DNA of 64,000 bases, from contig NZ_JOII01000021.1 of the NCBI RefSeq assembly GCF_000719955.1, positions 1-64,000 of the forward strand. The letters run 5' to 3'. The DNA is from Streptomyces albidoflavus (GTDB lineage: Bacteria; Actinomycetota; Actinomycetes; Streptomycetales; Streptomycetaceae). The position numbers and the translations under genes are program-made. Below, one piece after another: positions 43,601-52,400 of this stretch. The notes under the pieces are model-generated. The model was not told the DNA's origin, did no database searches, and saw only the letters and a program-made list of their open reading frames with translations. The number at the start of each line of letters is the position of its first letter. Within the stretch, counting starts at the first letter, position 1.

Positions 43601-43673
43601 CGGCACCTCGGCGCCCGGCACCCCGGTGACCGTGCAGAACGGCACCTGGGGCCAGGTGAGGTCACTGACCTGA
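40656..43673 (+). CDS. Large secreted DNRLRE / FG-GAP repeat protein
   Basis: 1005 residues with a signal peptide ending TAAPAQA. The N-terminal 300 residues are typical of proteins found beside actinobacterial RHS genes. A DNRLRE-type beta domain follows (about 300-490; LAWTIAYDRHKNSSFWNG, FFRLNSKELAGATVLSAQF). Ig-like segments come next, and then FG-GAP/VCBS-type repeats (about 725-1000) with calcium loops DANGDGFPD, DLDGDGHPD and DADGDGVGD. It probably acts at the cell surface or in the medium, in adhesion or in assembling or presenting the neighbouring RHS toxin; that link is inferred from divergence and frequent co-occurrence. ATG 40656 follows GAGAGAC. Confidence 0.82.
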   Translation: MPVMKRPGAPRRGRLAIPAAVAALACLITAAPAQAAPPTAPPPVTGGELTEESRAVARAEDSGTPVEVASARTETGEVHAMPDGTLRLTQHAAPVRTRHDGVWKDIDTTLSARDGRVAPRSAAGDVNFSGGGDGPLAVLTDQGRSVELSWPKTLPAPVLQGNTATYRNVLDGVDLAVTAQVDGFSHVLVVHSAEAAADPALKEISYGLKGEGVTVERDTESNTLRALNPAGQELFATATPRMWDSGDAPARRSQGARTADTLSPVDPLAPDVRSAEVGMETSGSTLTLTPDQELLRGEETSYPVYIDPNFSGSKLAWTIAYDRHKNSSFWNGTNWTGSYANEARVGYESDTKGTSRAFFRLNSKELAGATVLSAQFQITNTYSWSCQARNVELWLTGGISASTTWNKQPSWATHLQTKSFAHGYTGCGAKSVDFNATEAAKRSAANGWANITLGLRASSESDTYTWKRFNSNPKIIVSYNRAPNTALAMETRPSTANDTACAVAPYVFVGNTDVTLRARVSDPDGDKVTARFHLWPTGKHPNDAADGVFVVNVDKTNITSGGWAEHTVSKDTLKKYEGFGSGGRFSWKVQARDAHSASDWLPTQGAPGCQFGFDSARPSALPQVSSPEFPGSGDGSVGAPARTPGSFTFSSGGVSDVVSYTYGLNVSPPTTKAEPATAGGPVTVKLTPGYAGPHTLYVFSTDRAGNRSDTQAYSFYADSPGTPDKPGDANGDGFPDLYSLDASGGLRLHPGSGGGGTVGTASALPALGLKDALVTRRGDWTADSFEDLVARHADGTLWLYPADGTGRVADLTRQQVRQFTRPGDEGHIDPATFRQLVSLGDLGQPDQAASPDFLAVIGDALWYLPGFGGGYLDEGYPLADSGWAGRTLVPTGDLDGDGHPDLLVRDTADGKLWLYRGRAGADGSTDPLSLADDTRRTAYGTGFTPAAHPLLAAPGDADGDGVGDLWTTAPSAQGGALLFHRGGTSAPGTPVTVQNGTWGQVRSLT

Positions 43674-43689
43674 CGCCCGGGACGTCCGG

Positions 43690-43720
43690 AGCGGCCCCCG
43701 CCTCACCGGCCGGGGCCGCT
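43690..43720. terminator. Hairpin between convergent genes
   Basis: AGCGGCCCC pairs with GGGGCCGCT, 16 bases after the DNRLRE stop and just before the stop of the minus-strand gene. Confidence 0.65.
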
Positions 43721-43725
43721 CGCGT

Positions 43726-44115
43726 TTACACCCCCGGGTCGGCGACGCAGACGCCGGTGGCGGAGGCGCCGCTGACGGTGACCCGGGCGCGCTCCCGCCC
43801 GTCGACGGTGACCACCAGATCGGCCCGGCCCCCGTCCTCGTCCAGGGTGGCGCTCAGCACCGGGATGGCGACCGGGCCGCGCATGGTGACCTCCTGGCGC
43901 CACGGCAGCCGGGGCTGGTCGACGGAGATCTCCTCCTCGCCCTCCTCCCCCTTCGGCGCGTAGGTCAGCTCGACGACGCCGCGTCCCTCGACCCGGTACT
44001 CCACCCGCAGCCGCGTCCCGCCCCCGGTCACCGAGAACCGCGGGGACCCGGTGATCGCCCCGTCCAGTCCCCCGGCGTCGCCCCAGCGCCCCCGCCCCTG
44101 GTCGTGCTCGCTCAT
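43726..44115 (-). CDS. Conserved hypothetical beta-rich protein
   Basis: 129 residues, no signal or membrane segment. The pattern is beta-strand rich (FSVTGGGTRLRVEYRVEG, VEVTM-like strands) and it ends in CVADPGV. The family was not recognised. It is followed on the same strand by nothing and preceded 72 bp upstream by the LysR gene, so it may be a LysR-downstream gene. Confidence 0.6.
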   Translation of the reverse strand: MSEHDQGRGRWGDAGGLDGAITGSPRFSVTGGGTRLRVEYRVEGRGVVELTYAPKGEEGEEEISVDQPRLPWRQEVTMRGPVAIPVLSATLDEDGGRADLVVTVDGRERARVTVSGASATGVCVADPGV

Positions 44116-44187
44116 GGTCTCCCCTCCCTCTGCGCGGCCCCGTGCCTGCGCCCCCGTACGGTAAGCGCCCGGCCGGCCGACGGTGCG

Positions 44188-45108
44188 TCAGGCCCCGGCC
44201 CTCAGCGCCGCCAGGACCCGGGCGACGGGGCCGCCGCCCTGTTCGGCGCCCCGGCGGACGGCGGCGATGACGTGGCGGCGCGGGCGGTCGGCCTCCAGGG
44301 GGCGGACCACGACGCTGCCCGGGGTGTACTCGGCGCTGACCATGCGCGGGACCAGGGCGACGCCCAGTTCCGCGCCGACCAGCGCCAGGATGGCGGGCCA
44401 GCCCGTCGCGGTATGGGCCTGCTCCGGGCGGAACCCGGCGGCCTCGCAGGCGGCGCGGGTGATGTCCGACCACGGGCCGTCGGCGCCGTAGATCCAGGGG
44501 TCGGCCGCCAGGTCGGCCAGGCGCAGGTCCGGGGCCCCGGCCAGCGGGTGGGCGCTGGGCAGCGCCACGTCCAGGGGGTCCGCCAACAGGGGGACCCTCG
44601 TGAACCTCGGGTCGCGGACGGTCGGGGCGTGGGCCGCCAGGGACAGGGCGAGGTCGACCTCGCCGGCGGCCAGCAGGTCGTACGCCTCCCCGGCCTCGGC
44701 CTCGCGGACGCGCAGCTCCAGGCCGGGGGCCTCCTCGCGCAGCCGTGTCACCAGGGGGACGACCAGGGCGGCCACCGCCGTCGAGAACGCCCCGATCCGG
44801 ACCTGGCCCGCGTCGCCCCGGACCAGGGCCGCCAGGTCGGCGTCGGCCCGCTCCAACTGGGCGAAGACCTCGTCGGCGTGGTGCAGGACCAAGTGGGCGG
44901 CGTCCGTGAGGCGGACGCGGCGGCCGTGTGCCTCCAGCAGGGGGACGCCCAGTTGGCGGGCGAAGTTCGACAGTTGCTGGGAGACCGCCGACGGGGCCAT
45001 CAGCAGGGCTTCAGCTGTTGCCGTGACCGTGCCGTGCTGGTGCAGGGCACGCAGGATTCTCAGTTTGCGGAGGTCCCATTCCGGGGCGGGGGGCGCCATG
45101 TCCGGCAC
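44188..45108 (-). CDS. LysR-family transcriptional regulator
   Basis: 306 residues. The N-terminal winged helix-turn-helix (about 12-72) contains LRILRALHQHGTVTATAEALLMAPSAVSQQL with the typical recognition helix. The substrate-binding domain follows from about 100 (GQVRIGAFSTAVAALVVPL). No divergent target gene is present: the 5' side is a kilobase of repeats, so its regulated genes are not obvious apart from the small gene downstream. The start may be ATG 45108 or 45099. Confidence 0.9.
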   Translation of the reverse strand: MPDMAPPAPEWDLRKLRILRALHQHGTVTATAEALLMAPSAVSQQLSNFARQLGVPLLEAHGRRVRLTDAAHLVLHHADEVFAQLERADADLAALVRGDAGQVRIGAFSTAVAALVVPLVTRLREEAPGLELRVREAEAGEAYDLLAAGEVDLALSLAAHAPTVRDPRFTRVPLLADPLDVALPSAHPLAGAPDLRLADLAADPWIYGADGPWSDITRAACEAAGFRPEQAHTATGWPAILALVGAELGVALVPRMVSAEYTPGSVVVRPLEADRPRRHVIAAVRRGAEQGGGPVARVLAALRAGA

Positions 45109-45207
45109 CCTACGCCGGGCCTCACTCGCCGGCCTGGCTCACTGGCCTGCGGCCCGGCTGGGCTGCCTTCCGGCTGGTCCCCGGTTAGCCCGTGCCGGTC
45201 CCCGACT

Positions 45208-45293
45208 GGCCTCAAACGCCGGCCGGGCTGTTGGTGGCCGGGCTCCGTCTCGACCGTGCCGGTCAAAGACTGGCCTCAAACGCCGGCCGGGCT
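45208..45293 (+). repeat. Two REP-like units left of copy B
   Basis: CTCAAACGCCGGCCGGGCT at 45211-45229 and 45275-45293, with the same GTGCCGGTCAAAGACTGGC spacer as at 8.9 kb; the block to the left also matches the 8.88 kb block. Confidence 0.9.
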
Positions 45294-45746
45294 GTAGGGG
45301 TTCGCGGTGCGTTCGCCGGTTGGGCCGGGCGGGGCCGCACCGGGGTACCTCCTCACAAACTGCAAGGTGCGGGGTCAGTCGCTTCAAGGCGGCCGCGTGT
45401 GCAGTTTGCTGCGGGGGCACCCCGGCACGACCCCGCCCTCCCGTCTCGTCGGCGTCGTCCCGCCGGTGGGAGGGAAAAGACAGACCGTCCCCAATTGATC
45501 TTTGTGGCGAGCGAAAGCATTCACGGTGGTCACTGTGGAGAGGCCCTGCATCGGTGACGGCCTCATCCACCCCCCGGCGGTCGGCCGCGTACGAGACCGT
45601 GGGGTGGGGACGGGCCGGGGTGCCCCCGCAGCAAACTGCACACACGGCCGCCATACTCCAATTGACCCCGCACCCTGCAGTTTGTGAGGAGGTACCCCGG
45701 CACGGCCCCACCCCACCCACGCACCGGAGAAACCGCGAACCCCTAT
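45294..45746. mobile_element. Long inverted-repeat element, copy B (inverted relative to A)
   Basis: About 453 bp. Its left arm (GTAGGGGTTCGCGGT followed by GCGTTCGCCGG) matches the complement of copy A's right arm. Its right arm (complement reads TTTCTCCGGTGCGTGGG) matches copy A's left arm. The centre (GTCGGCGTCGTCCCGCCGG to CTTTGTGGCG) is the complement of copy A's centre. The 82-nt hairpins are at 45342-45423 and 45617-45698. About 90 bp near 45512-45600 has no counterpart in copy A. Arm identities show that the unit moved as one piece and re-inserted in the other orientation. No protein is encoded. Confidence 0.75.
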
Positions 45747-46152
45747 AGCCCGGCCGGCGATTGAGGCCATCAGTGACCCGCAGGTCACGGCGGGGCAGGC
45801 GGAGGCGGCGCCCAGCAACAGCGCAACCGAACCCAGCCCGGCCGGCGGTTGAGGCCATCAGTGACCCGCAGGGTCGGGGTGGGTAGGCGGAGGCGGAGCC
45901 CAGCCACATCGCCACCCCATAGCCCGGCCGGCGATTGAGGCCAGTCGGGGGCCGGCGCGGGCAACATCCGGCGCCCCTAGTCGCGGCGCAGCCACATCCC
46001 AGCCCGGCCGGCGCTTGAGGCCGATCAGTGACCGGTACGGGCAAACCGGGGCCCGGCGACCAACAGCCCGGCCGGCGGTTGAGGCCAATCGGTGACCGGT
46101 GCGGGCAAGCGGGCCCGAGGTAAAAGGACAAGCCCGGCCGGGAGGCCGAGGG
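45747..46152 (-). repeat. Array of REP-like units, minus orientation
   Basis: Units of AGCCCGGCCGGCGNTTGAG(GCC) type at 45747-45768, 45835-45856, 45921-45942, 46001-46022 and 46065-46086, and a decayed one at 46131-46152. Spacers carry ATCAGTGACCCGCAGG or ATCGGTGACCGGTGCGGGCA. Unit spacing is uneven (64-88 bp) and spacers are related to each other, so this is not a CRISPR array. It lies downstream of the 76-residue membrane-protein gene, in its sense orientation. Confidence 0.9.
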
Positions 46153-46180
46153 CCACCGAGCCGGGCAGGCAAACCAGGGT

Positions 46181-46411
46181 TCAGGAACGCTTACCGGACT
46201 TGTCCATCACCATGACCAGCCCAGCGATCACCAGGAAGAGCACGATGGGCAGCGCCACGTAGAGCCCGAGGGTCTCCACCACGCTCAGCCCCGGCCCCGG
46301 GTCATCCCCGTCATCGCGCGTCAGCGCCAGCGCGGGGGACGTCATGAGCAGCGTCGTCAGCGTCGTACCGGCGACCACCGCACCGGCGCGCAGAGAGTTC
46401 TTCTTGTCCAC
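46181..46411 (-). CDS. Small membrane protein
   Basis: 76 residues: a signal-like segment (SLRAGAVVAGTTLTTLLMTSPALA), a short acidic linker (RDDGDDPGPG), one transmembrane helix (LGLYVALPIVLFLVIAGLVMV) and a basic tail. It would sit in the membrane with the linker outside. It is 20 bp downstream of malQ and probably co-transcribed. Function unknown. Confidence 0.75.
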   Translation of the reverse strand: MDKKNSLRAGAVVAGTTLTTLLMTSPALALTRDDGDDPGPGLSVVETLGLYVALPIVLFLVIAGLVMVMDKSGKRS

Positions 46412-46431
46412 GGTGCCAACGTAGCGAACGC

Positions 46432-48726
46432 CTAGACGGGCCGCGCGTCCGGGGGTGCCGTACGGACCATGGGGGCGGGTGTCTGGTCCTCGGTGGCGAC
46501 GGTGCGCAGCAGGCGGGCCACGCGCGGGGAGGCGGTCAGTTGTTCGAGGGTGACGGGGTGTCCCTGGGCGTCGGCGACGGGGAGCCGCCAGTTGGGGTAC
46601 TGGTCCCAGGTGCCCGGGAGGTTCTGGGGGCGGCGGTCGCCGGTGCCGTCGGGGAGCCAGACGCCGATCATGCGGGCCGGGGTGCGGAGCAGGAAGCGGT
46701 GGACGGCGAGGACGGCGGCCTCCTCATCGGGGGCAGCGCCGGGCAGGTGGCCGCCGGGGGCCGCGCCCATCAGGCCGAGGCCGTCGAGGACGGTGAGCCA
46801 GGTGGCGGTGGCGGCTGCCTCCTCGGCCTCCTCCTCGGCCAAGGGGCGGGTGAGGAGGCCGAGGCGGTGGCGGAGGCGGACGTGGTCACCGGTGAGGCGG
46901 GAGGCGGTGGAGGGCAGGTCGTGGGTGGTGGCGGTGGCGACGCAGGAGGCACGCCACGCCTCGGCGGGCAGCGGCAGCCCGGTGCCGTCCCAGTCGCGCT
47001 CGAACCAGAGGACGGAGGTGCCGAGCACGCCGTGCCGCTGGAGGGTCTCGCGGACGCCCGGTTCGACGGTGCCGAGGTCCTCGCCGATGACGACGGCGTC
47101 GGCGCGGTGGGCCTCCAGGGCGAGGACGGCGAGCATGGCCTCGGCGTCGTAGTGGACGTAGGTGCCGTCGGTGGGCGGGGCGCCGACCGGGACCCACCAG
47201 AGGCGGAAGAGGCCCATGACGTGGTCGATGCGCAGGGCACCGGCGTTGCGCAGCAGGGAGCGGAGGAGGCCGCGGTAGGGGGCGTAGCCGCTCTCGGCGA
47301 GGCGGTCGGGGCGCCAGGGCGGCAGGCCCCAGTCCTGGCCGAGGGCGTTGAAGGCGTCGGGGGGCGCGCCGACCGACATGCCGGCGGCGAAGACGTCCTG
47401 CTGGGACCAGGCGTCGGAGCCGTCGGGGTGGACGCCGACGGCCAGGTCGTGGACGAGGCCGACGGCCATCCCGGCCTCGCGGGCGGCGCGCTGGGCCTCG
47501 GCGAGCTGGGTGTCGGTGTACCAGGCGAGGCGGCGGTGGAAGTCGACGCGGGCGGCGAGTTCGGTGCGCGCGGCGGCCGTCTGCCGGGAGCGCGGGTCGG
47601 TGAGGGGGGCGGGCCACTCGGACCAGTGCGGGCCGTGGCGTTCGGTGAGGGCGGCCCAGGTGGCGTGGTCGGTGAGGGCCTGGCCGTGGGCGGCGGTGAA
47701 GTCCTCGTAGGCGGCTTGGCGGCCCGGCGGGAGGGGGACGGCGCAGAGGCGTTCGAGCGCCTCGCGCTTCAGCTCCCAGACGGCGTCGCGGTCGATGAGG
47801 GCCTCGCCGGAGAGGACCCGGACGCGCAGTTCGGCGGCGCGGCGCAGCAGCCCGTCGAGGTGCGGGCGGACGTCGGCGCTGAGCGCGGTGTACTCGGGGA
47901 TCGCCTCGACGCGCAGGTGCACCGGGTCGGGGAAGCGGCGGGAGGACGGCCGGTACGGGGAGGGGTCGGTGGGCGTGCCGGGGACGGCCGCGTGCAAGGG
48001 GTTGACCTGGACGAATCCGGCGCCGTGCACGCGTCCGGCCCAGGTGGCGAGTTCGGCGAGGTCGCCGAGGTCGCCCATGCCCCAGGAGCGGTGCGAGAGC
48101 AGCGAGTAGAGCTGGACGAGCAGGCCCCAGGCGCGGGACTCGGGCCCGCGGATGTGGTCCGGGGCGATGACGAGGTGGCTGGTGGCGGTGCGTCCGTCGG
48201 GCGTGGTGGCCTCGATCCGGTGGACGCCGAACGGTACGGCCCACAGCACGTCGGCGGCGGGAGGGAGGGCGCTGCCGGCGGGGGGCGGGGGCGCGGTGGC
48301 GGCCGGGACCAGGGGGACGGTCCAGTTCCAGGCGGGCGGCGGGGCCTCGCCGACAGGGGCGGCGCGGCGGACCGCCTCGCCCGCGTCCCGGCCGCCCGCG
48401 GGGGCGGGCCGGGCCGGGACGGGGTCGGGGTCGCGGGTCAGGCGGACCCGGGTACCCGGGGGCAGTGCCGCCAGCTCGGGCGCGGTGCGCGGGTCGGCCG
48501 ACGGGGCGGCGGACCGGAGCACCACGGTGGGCGGCAGCAGGCGGGCGGCCTGTCCGGCTTCGGCTTTCTCCAGGGCGGCCCGGATCGCTTCGGGGCTGCT
48601 CGCGTCGACGCCGAGGGCGGCCAGGGCGGCCACGACGGCGGATTCGGCGGCCGGAACGGTGCGGTCCGGGGAGGGGGAGTAAGAGGTGGCGACACCATGG
48701 AGCTCGGCGAGCCGGGACAGGGCCAA
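46432..48726 (-). CDS. malQ: 4-alpha-glucanotransferase
   Basis: GH77 amylomaltase that transfers glucan chains between maltodextrins; cytoplasmic, 764 residues, with the long N-terminal domain seen in actinobacterial MalQ. Catalytic segments are LRIDHVMGLFRLWWVP (nucleophile Asp), VIGEDLGTV (acid Glu) and ATTHDLPST (third Asp). The start is TTG 48726, with AGGAGG five bases before and the stop of the upstream small gene one base earlier, so the two are coupled. Other maltose genes are not adjacent. Confidence 0.94.
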   Translation of the reverse strand: MALSRLAELHGVATSYSPSPDRTVPAAESAVVAALAALGVDASSPEAIRAALEKAEAGQAARLLPPTVVLRSAAPSADPRTAPELAALPPGTRVRLTRDPDPVPARPAPAGGRDAGEAVRRAAPVGEAPPPAWNWTVPLVPAATAPPPPAGSALPPAADVLWAVPFGVHRIEATTPDGRTATSHLVIAPDHIRGPESRAWGLLVQLYSLLSHRSWGMGDLGDLAELATWAGRVHGAGFVQVNPLHAAVPGTPTDPSPYRPSSRRFPDPVHLRVEAIPEYTALSADVRPHLDGLLRRAAELRVRVLSGEALIDRDAVWELKREALERLCAVPLPPGRQAAYEDFTAAHGQALTDHATWAALTERHGPHWSEWPAPLTDPRSRQTAAARTELAARVDFHRRLAWYTDTQLAEAQRAAREAGMAVGLVHDLAVGVHPDGSDAWSQQDVFAAGMSVGAPPDAFNALGQDWGLPPWRPDRLAESGYAPYRGLLRSLLRNAGALRIDHVMGLFRLWWVPVGAPPTDGTYVHYDAEAMLAVLALEAHRADAVVIGEDLGTVEPGVRETLQRHGVLGTSVLWFERDWDGTGLPLPAEAWRASCVATATTHDLPSTASRLTGDHVRLRHRLGLLTRPLAEEEAEEAAATATWLTVLDGLGLMGAAPGGHLPGAAPDEEAAVLAVHRFLLRTPARMIGVWLPDGTGDRRPQNLPGTWDQYPNWRLPVADAQGHPVTLEQLTASPRVARLLRTVATEDQTPAPMVRTAPPDARPV

Positions 48727-48727
48727 T

Positions 48728-49078
48728 TCAGCCTCCTGAGGAAACCGCTCCGAGCAGGGCGTCCTCCGCGACGACGGCGGCGGCCGCGGCCGGCTCGCTG
48801 GTCAGCGGGGCGGTGTCGGGCAGGGGTGGTTCGCTGGTGAGCGGCGCGGCGTCGGCCAGCGGCGGCTCACTGGTGAGGGGCGGCTCGGAGAGTCCGTAGG
48901 CGCAGGAGCCTTCGAGGCCGGAGTCGGGGTGGGACACCAGGGAGTAGTCGACGGTGTCCGGGTCGAAGGGGTCGTCGGGTCGGCCGGCGAGGGTGGTGGG
49001 GCTGGGAATCGCCGGGAGGTCGTGCAGTTCCGGACGTTTGGAAAGAGCGGACAGAAGCAGGTGTGCCGATGCGGCCAC
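48728..49078 (-). CDS. Small protein with repeated PLTSEP units upstream of malQ
   Basis: 116 residues from GTG 49078 (AAGGAGG five bases upstream). The N-terminal 60 residues are soluble and Asp/Pro-rich (DDPFDPDTVDYSLVSHPDSG). The C-terminal half has three imperfect repeats: PPLTSEPPLADAA, PLTSEPPLPDTA and PLTSEPAAAA. No signal or helix bundle was seen. It is translationally coupled to malQ. No family was recognised; the repeats could be a flexible linker or a modified-peptide region. Confidence 0.65.
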   Translation of the reverse strand: MAASAHLLLSALSKRPELHDLPAIPSPTTLAGRPDDPFDPDTVDYSLVSHPDSGLEGSCAYGLSEPPLTSEPPLADAAPLTSEPPLPDTAPLTSEPAAAAAVVAEDALLGAVSSGG

Positions 49079-49429
49079 GGGGGCCTCCTTGGTCGCGGGT
49101 GCGAAAGCACGGTCAGGGCAGCCCTACCCAGCTTGTCGACACGCAGACGTGTGCGTTCGGCCAACGTGTTCCGGGTCACATTGTGCGCGGTGGGCGGTCC
49201 ATCGCGAGGGGACGCGCCCGGGGCACGCACAATGGAGGGGCCGCCGGGAACGCCGAACGCCCCCTTCCGGCCGTTGACACCGGCACGTGGGGGTGATGGG
49301 CTTCCTTGCCGTCCGGTCGTGTGGCCGGAACAGCCTCGTCCCGCGCATGCCCCGTCATCCGCGCGCCACACCTCGCGCGTCATACTCCTTCTGGCCCACC
49401 CGTCCCCGCCGCCCGTTGGGAGAGGACCC
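49079..49429. promoter_or_regulatory. Divergent region small gene/malQ and GH84
   Basis: No gene is visible. ACACGCAGACGTGT (49139-49152) is a short inverted repeat and ACGTGT recurs 19 bp later. These may be operator parts but match no regulator known to me. GGGAGAGG precedes the GH84 GTG. Confidence 0.4.
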
Positions 49430-52400
49430 GTGCAGCTCCGCCGCAGCAGGACCGCCGCCGCTCTGGCCGTGGCCGTGATCGCCGGAACGCTGGGGGGCGC
49501 ACCCACCGCGCTGGCCGCGCCGCCCGCCCCGGACCCCGCCACCGCCGCCGACGAGGCCCCGGACGACGCGAAGGGCGAGACGGCGGGGCTGCCCTCCGTC
49601 TGGCCGCGCCCGCAGTCGCTGCGCGCCGCCGACGGCAAGGTGGCGCTGGGCTCGCGGGTGGTGCTGGTCGCGCCGCTCGGTACCGATCCGTACGCGCTGA
49701 AGGCGCTGCGGGAGGTGCTGCGGGAGGCCGGGGTCCGTGACGTCGACGAGGTCAGCGCCGAGGGCGACGTGCCCGCGGGCGCGACGCCGGTGGTGCGGGT
49801 CGGCGGCGAGTCCGCCGCCCGGCCGGGAGCGGGCGGGGCGGGGCTGGAGAAGACGCTGCGCGCGCTGGGCGCGAGCGCCCGGGGCGATCTGCCGCAGGGC
49901 GGGTACCGGCTGGCGGCGGGTCAGGCCGGAGGCCGGCCGACGGTGGCGATGGCGGGCGTGGGCGAGGACGGCCTGTTCCACGCGGTCCAGACGCTGCGTC
50001 AGCTGGTGCGCGACGGCGTGGTGCCGGGTGTGGTGGTCCGCGACTGGCCGGGCACACCGGTGCGCGGCCTCTCCGAGGGCTTCTACGGCACCCCGTGGAC
50101 GACCGAGCAGCGGCTGGGCCAGCTGGACTTCCTGGGCCGCACCAAGCAGAACCACTACCTGTACGCGCCGGGCGACGACCTGTTCCGCCAGGCGCGCTGG
50201 CGGGAGCCGTACCCGGCCGGGCAGCGGGCGGCGTTCCGGGCGCTGGCGGAGCGGGCACGCGAGAACCACGTGACGCTGGCCTGGGCGGTGGCGCCGGGTC
50301 AGGCGATGTGCCTCGCCTCCGAGGACGACGTGAAGGCGCTCAACCGGAAGATCGACGCGATGTGGGCGCTGGGGGCGCGCGCCTTCCAGCTCCAGTTCCA
50401 GGACGTGTCGTACAGCGAGTGGCACTGCGGCGAGGACGAGGCGGAGTTCGGCTCGGGCCCGGCCGCGGCGGCGCGTGCCCAGGCGCGGGTGGCCAACGCG
50501 GTCGCCGCGCACCTGGCGGAGCGTCACCCCGGTTCCCGCCCGCTGTCGCTGATGCCGACGGAGTACTACCAGAAGGGCGCGACGGAGTACCGCCGCAAGC
50601 TCGCCGCCGAGCTGGAGGCGGACGTGCAGGTGGCGTGGACCGGGGTCGGGGTGGTGCCGCGCACCATCACCGGCCGGGAGCTGGCGGGCACCCGCGAGGT
50701 GCTCGGCCACCCGCTGGTCACCCTGGACAACTACCCGGTCAACGACTACGCGCAGGACCGGATCTTCCTCGGCCCCTACACGGGCCGTGAACCGGCCGTC
50801 GCGACCGGTTCGGCGGCGCTGATCGCCACCGCGATGGAGCAGCCGGCCGCCTCCCGCATCCCCCTGTTCACCTCGGGGGACTACGCGTGGAACCCGAAGG
50901 ACTACCGGCCGATGGAGTCCTGGCAGGCCGCCATGGACACGCTCGCCGGGGAGGACCCCGAGACCCGCGAGGCGGTCCGGGCGCTGGCCCGCAACACCGC
51001 CTCCTCGGTGCTGGGCGCCGACGAGTCGGCGTACCTGCGGCCGCTGCTGGCCAAGTTCTGGGCGACCCGGGCGGACGCGGCGCGGGCGGCCGGGCGGCCC
51101 GGCACCGAGGCCGCCGACGCCGCCGCGCGGGCCGCCAAGGAGCTGCGCGCCGCCTTCTCGGTGATGCGGGCGACGCCCGAGCGGCTGGACGGCGGCGGGT
51201 CGGGGCTGGGCGAGGAGGTGCGGCCCTGGTCGGAGCAGCTGGCGCGGTTCGGGCACGCCGGTGAGCTGGCGGTCGACCTGCTGGCAGCACAGGCGCGCGG
51301 CGACGGCACGGCCGCCTGGCACGCCGAGCGGGCGCTGCGGGCGGTCCGCGCGGAGACCTCGCGGAACAAGGTGACGGTCGGCGACGGCGTCCTGGGCCCC
51401 TTCCTCGACCAGGTGGAGAAGACGGCCGACAGCTGGCACGGCACGGTCGGCGGCGACGGCGAGAAGGTCGCCGACACCGGCTCGGCGTACACGGTGGCGC
51501 TGCCCCGGGTCCGCCCGCTGGCCGGGGTGACGGTCCGGACCGACCCGGGCGTCTCCGGGCTGGTCGAGGCGCGCGTCCCGGGCAAGGGGTGGCAGCCGGT
51601 GACCCGGCTGGAGCCGGGCGGCTGGACCGATGTGGAGAGCCGGGGGCTGCGCGCCGACGCGCTGCGGGTCACCGGTCCCGAGGCGGAGCGGGTCGACCGG
51701 CTGGTGCCCTGGTACGAGGACGGCGCCGAGGCCGCGCTGCGCCTGGGCCGGGGCGAGGCGGACGCCGAGATCGGCGGCGGGACCAGCGAGGTGACGGCCC
51801 GTCTGACGGCCCACCGCCCCGGCACCGTACGCGGCGCGCTGAAGGCGAAGACCCCGAAGGGCATCCAGGTCTCCGCCCCCGGCGAGTCGGTCCTGCCGCG
51901 CGGCACCGAGGTCCGCATCCCGGTCTCGGTACGGGTCGCGGACGGGGTGCGCCCGGGGAGTTACGAGGTGCCGGTGGAGTTCGGCGGCCGCTCGGCGACG
52001 CTGACGGTCCGCGCGTTCCCGCCCACCGACGACCGCGACCTGGTCCGCTCCGGCAAGGCCACCTCCTCGGCCGACGAGACGGAGGACTTCCCGGCCCGGG
52101 CGGCGGCCGACGGCGACCCGGAGAGCCGCTGGTCCTCCCCCGCCGAGGACAACGCCTGGTGGCAGACGGAACTGCCCGAACCGGCCCGCGTCGGCCGCGT
52201 GGAACTCCACTGGCAGGACGCCTACGCCGCCGCCTACCGCGTCCAGGTCTCCGAGGACGGCCGGATCTGGCGCACGGCGGCGACGGTCAAGGACGGCAAG
52301 GGCGGCCGCGAACGGGTCGGCCTGGACGCGAAGAACGTACGGTTCCTCCGCGTCCAGGGCGACAAGCGCGCCACCGAGTACGGCTACTCCCTCTTCTCCG

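Noticed and set aside
45747..46152. Possible CRISPR array
   Set aside because: Unit spacing is uneven, spacers resemble each other, units vary and occur singly at other loci, and no cas gene is present.
48728..49429. MalR or DasR operator near malQ/GH84
   Set aside because: Only weak short repeats (ACGTGT) are present; no match to the ACTGGTCTAGACCAGT-type DasR site or a MalR box.
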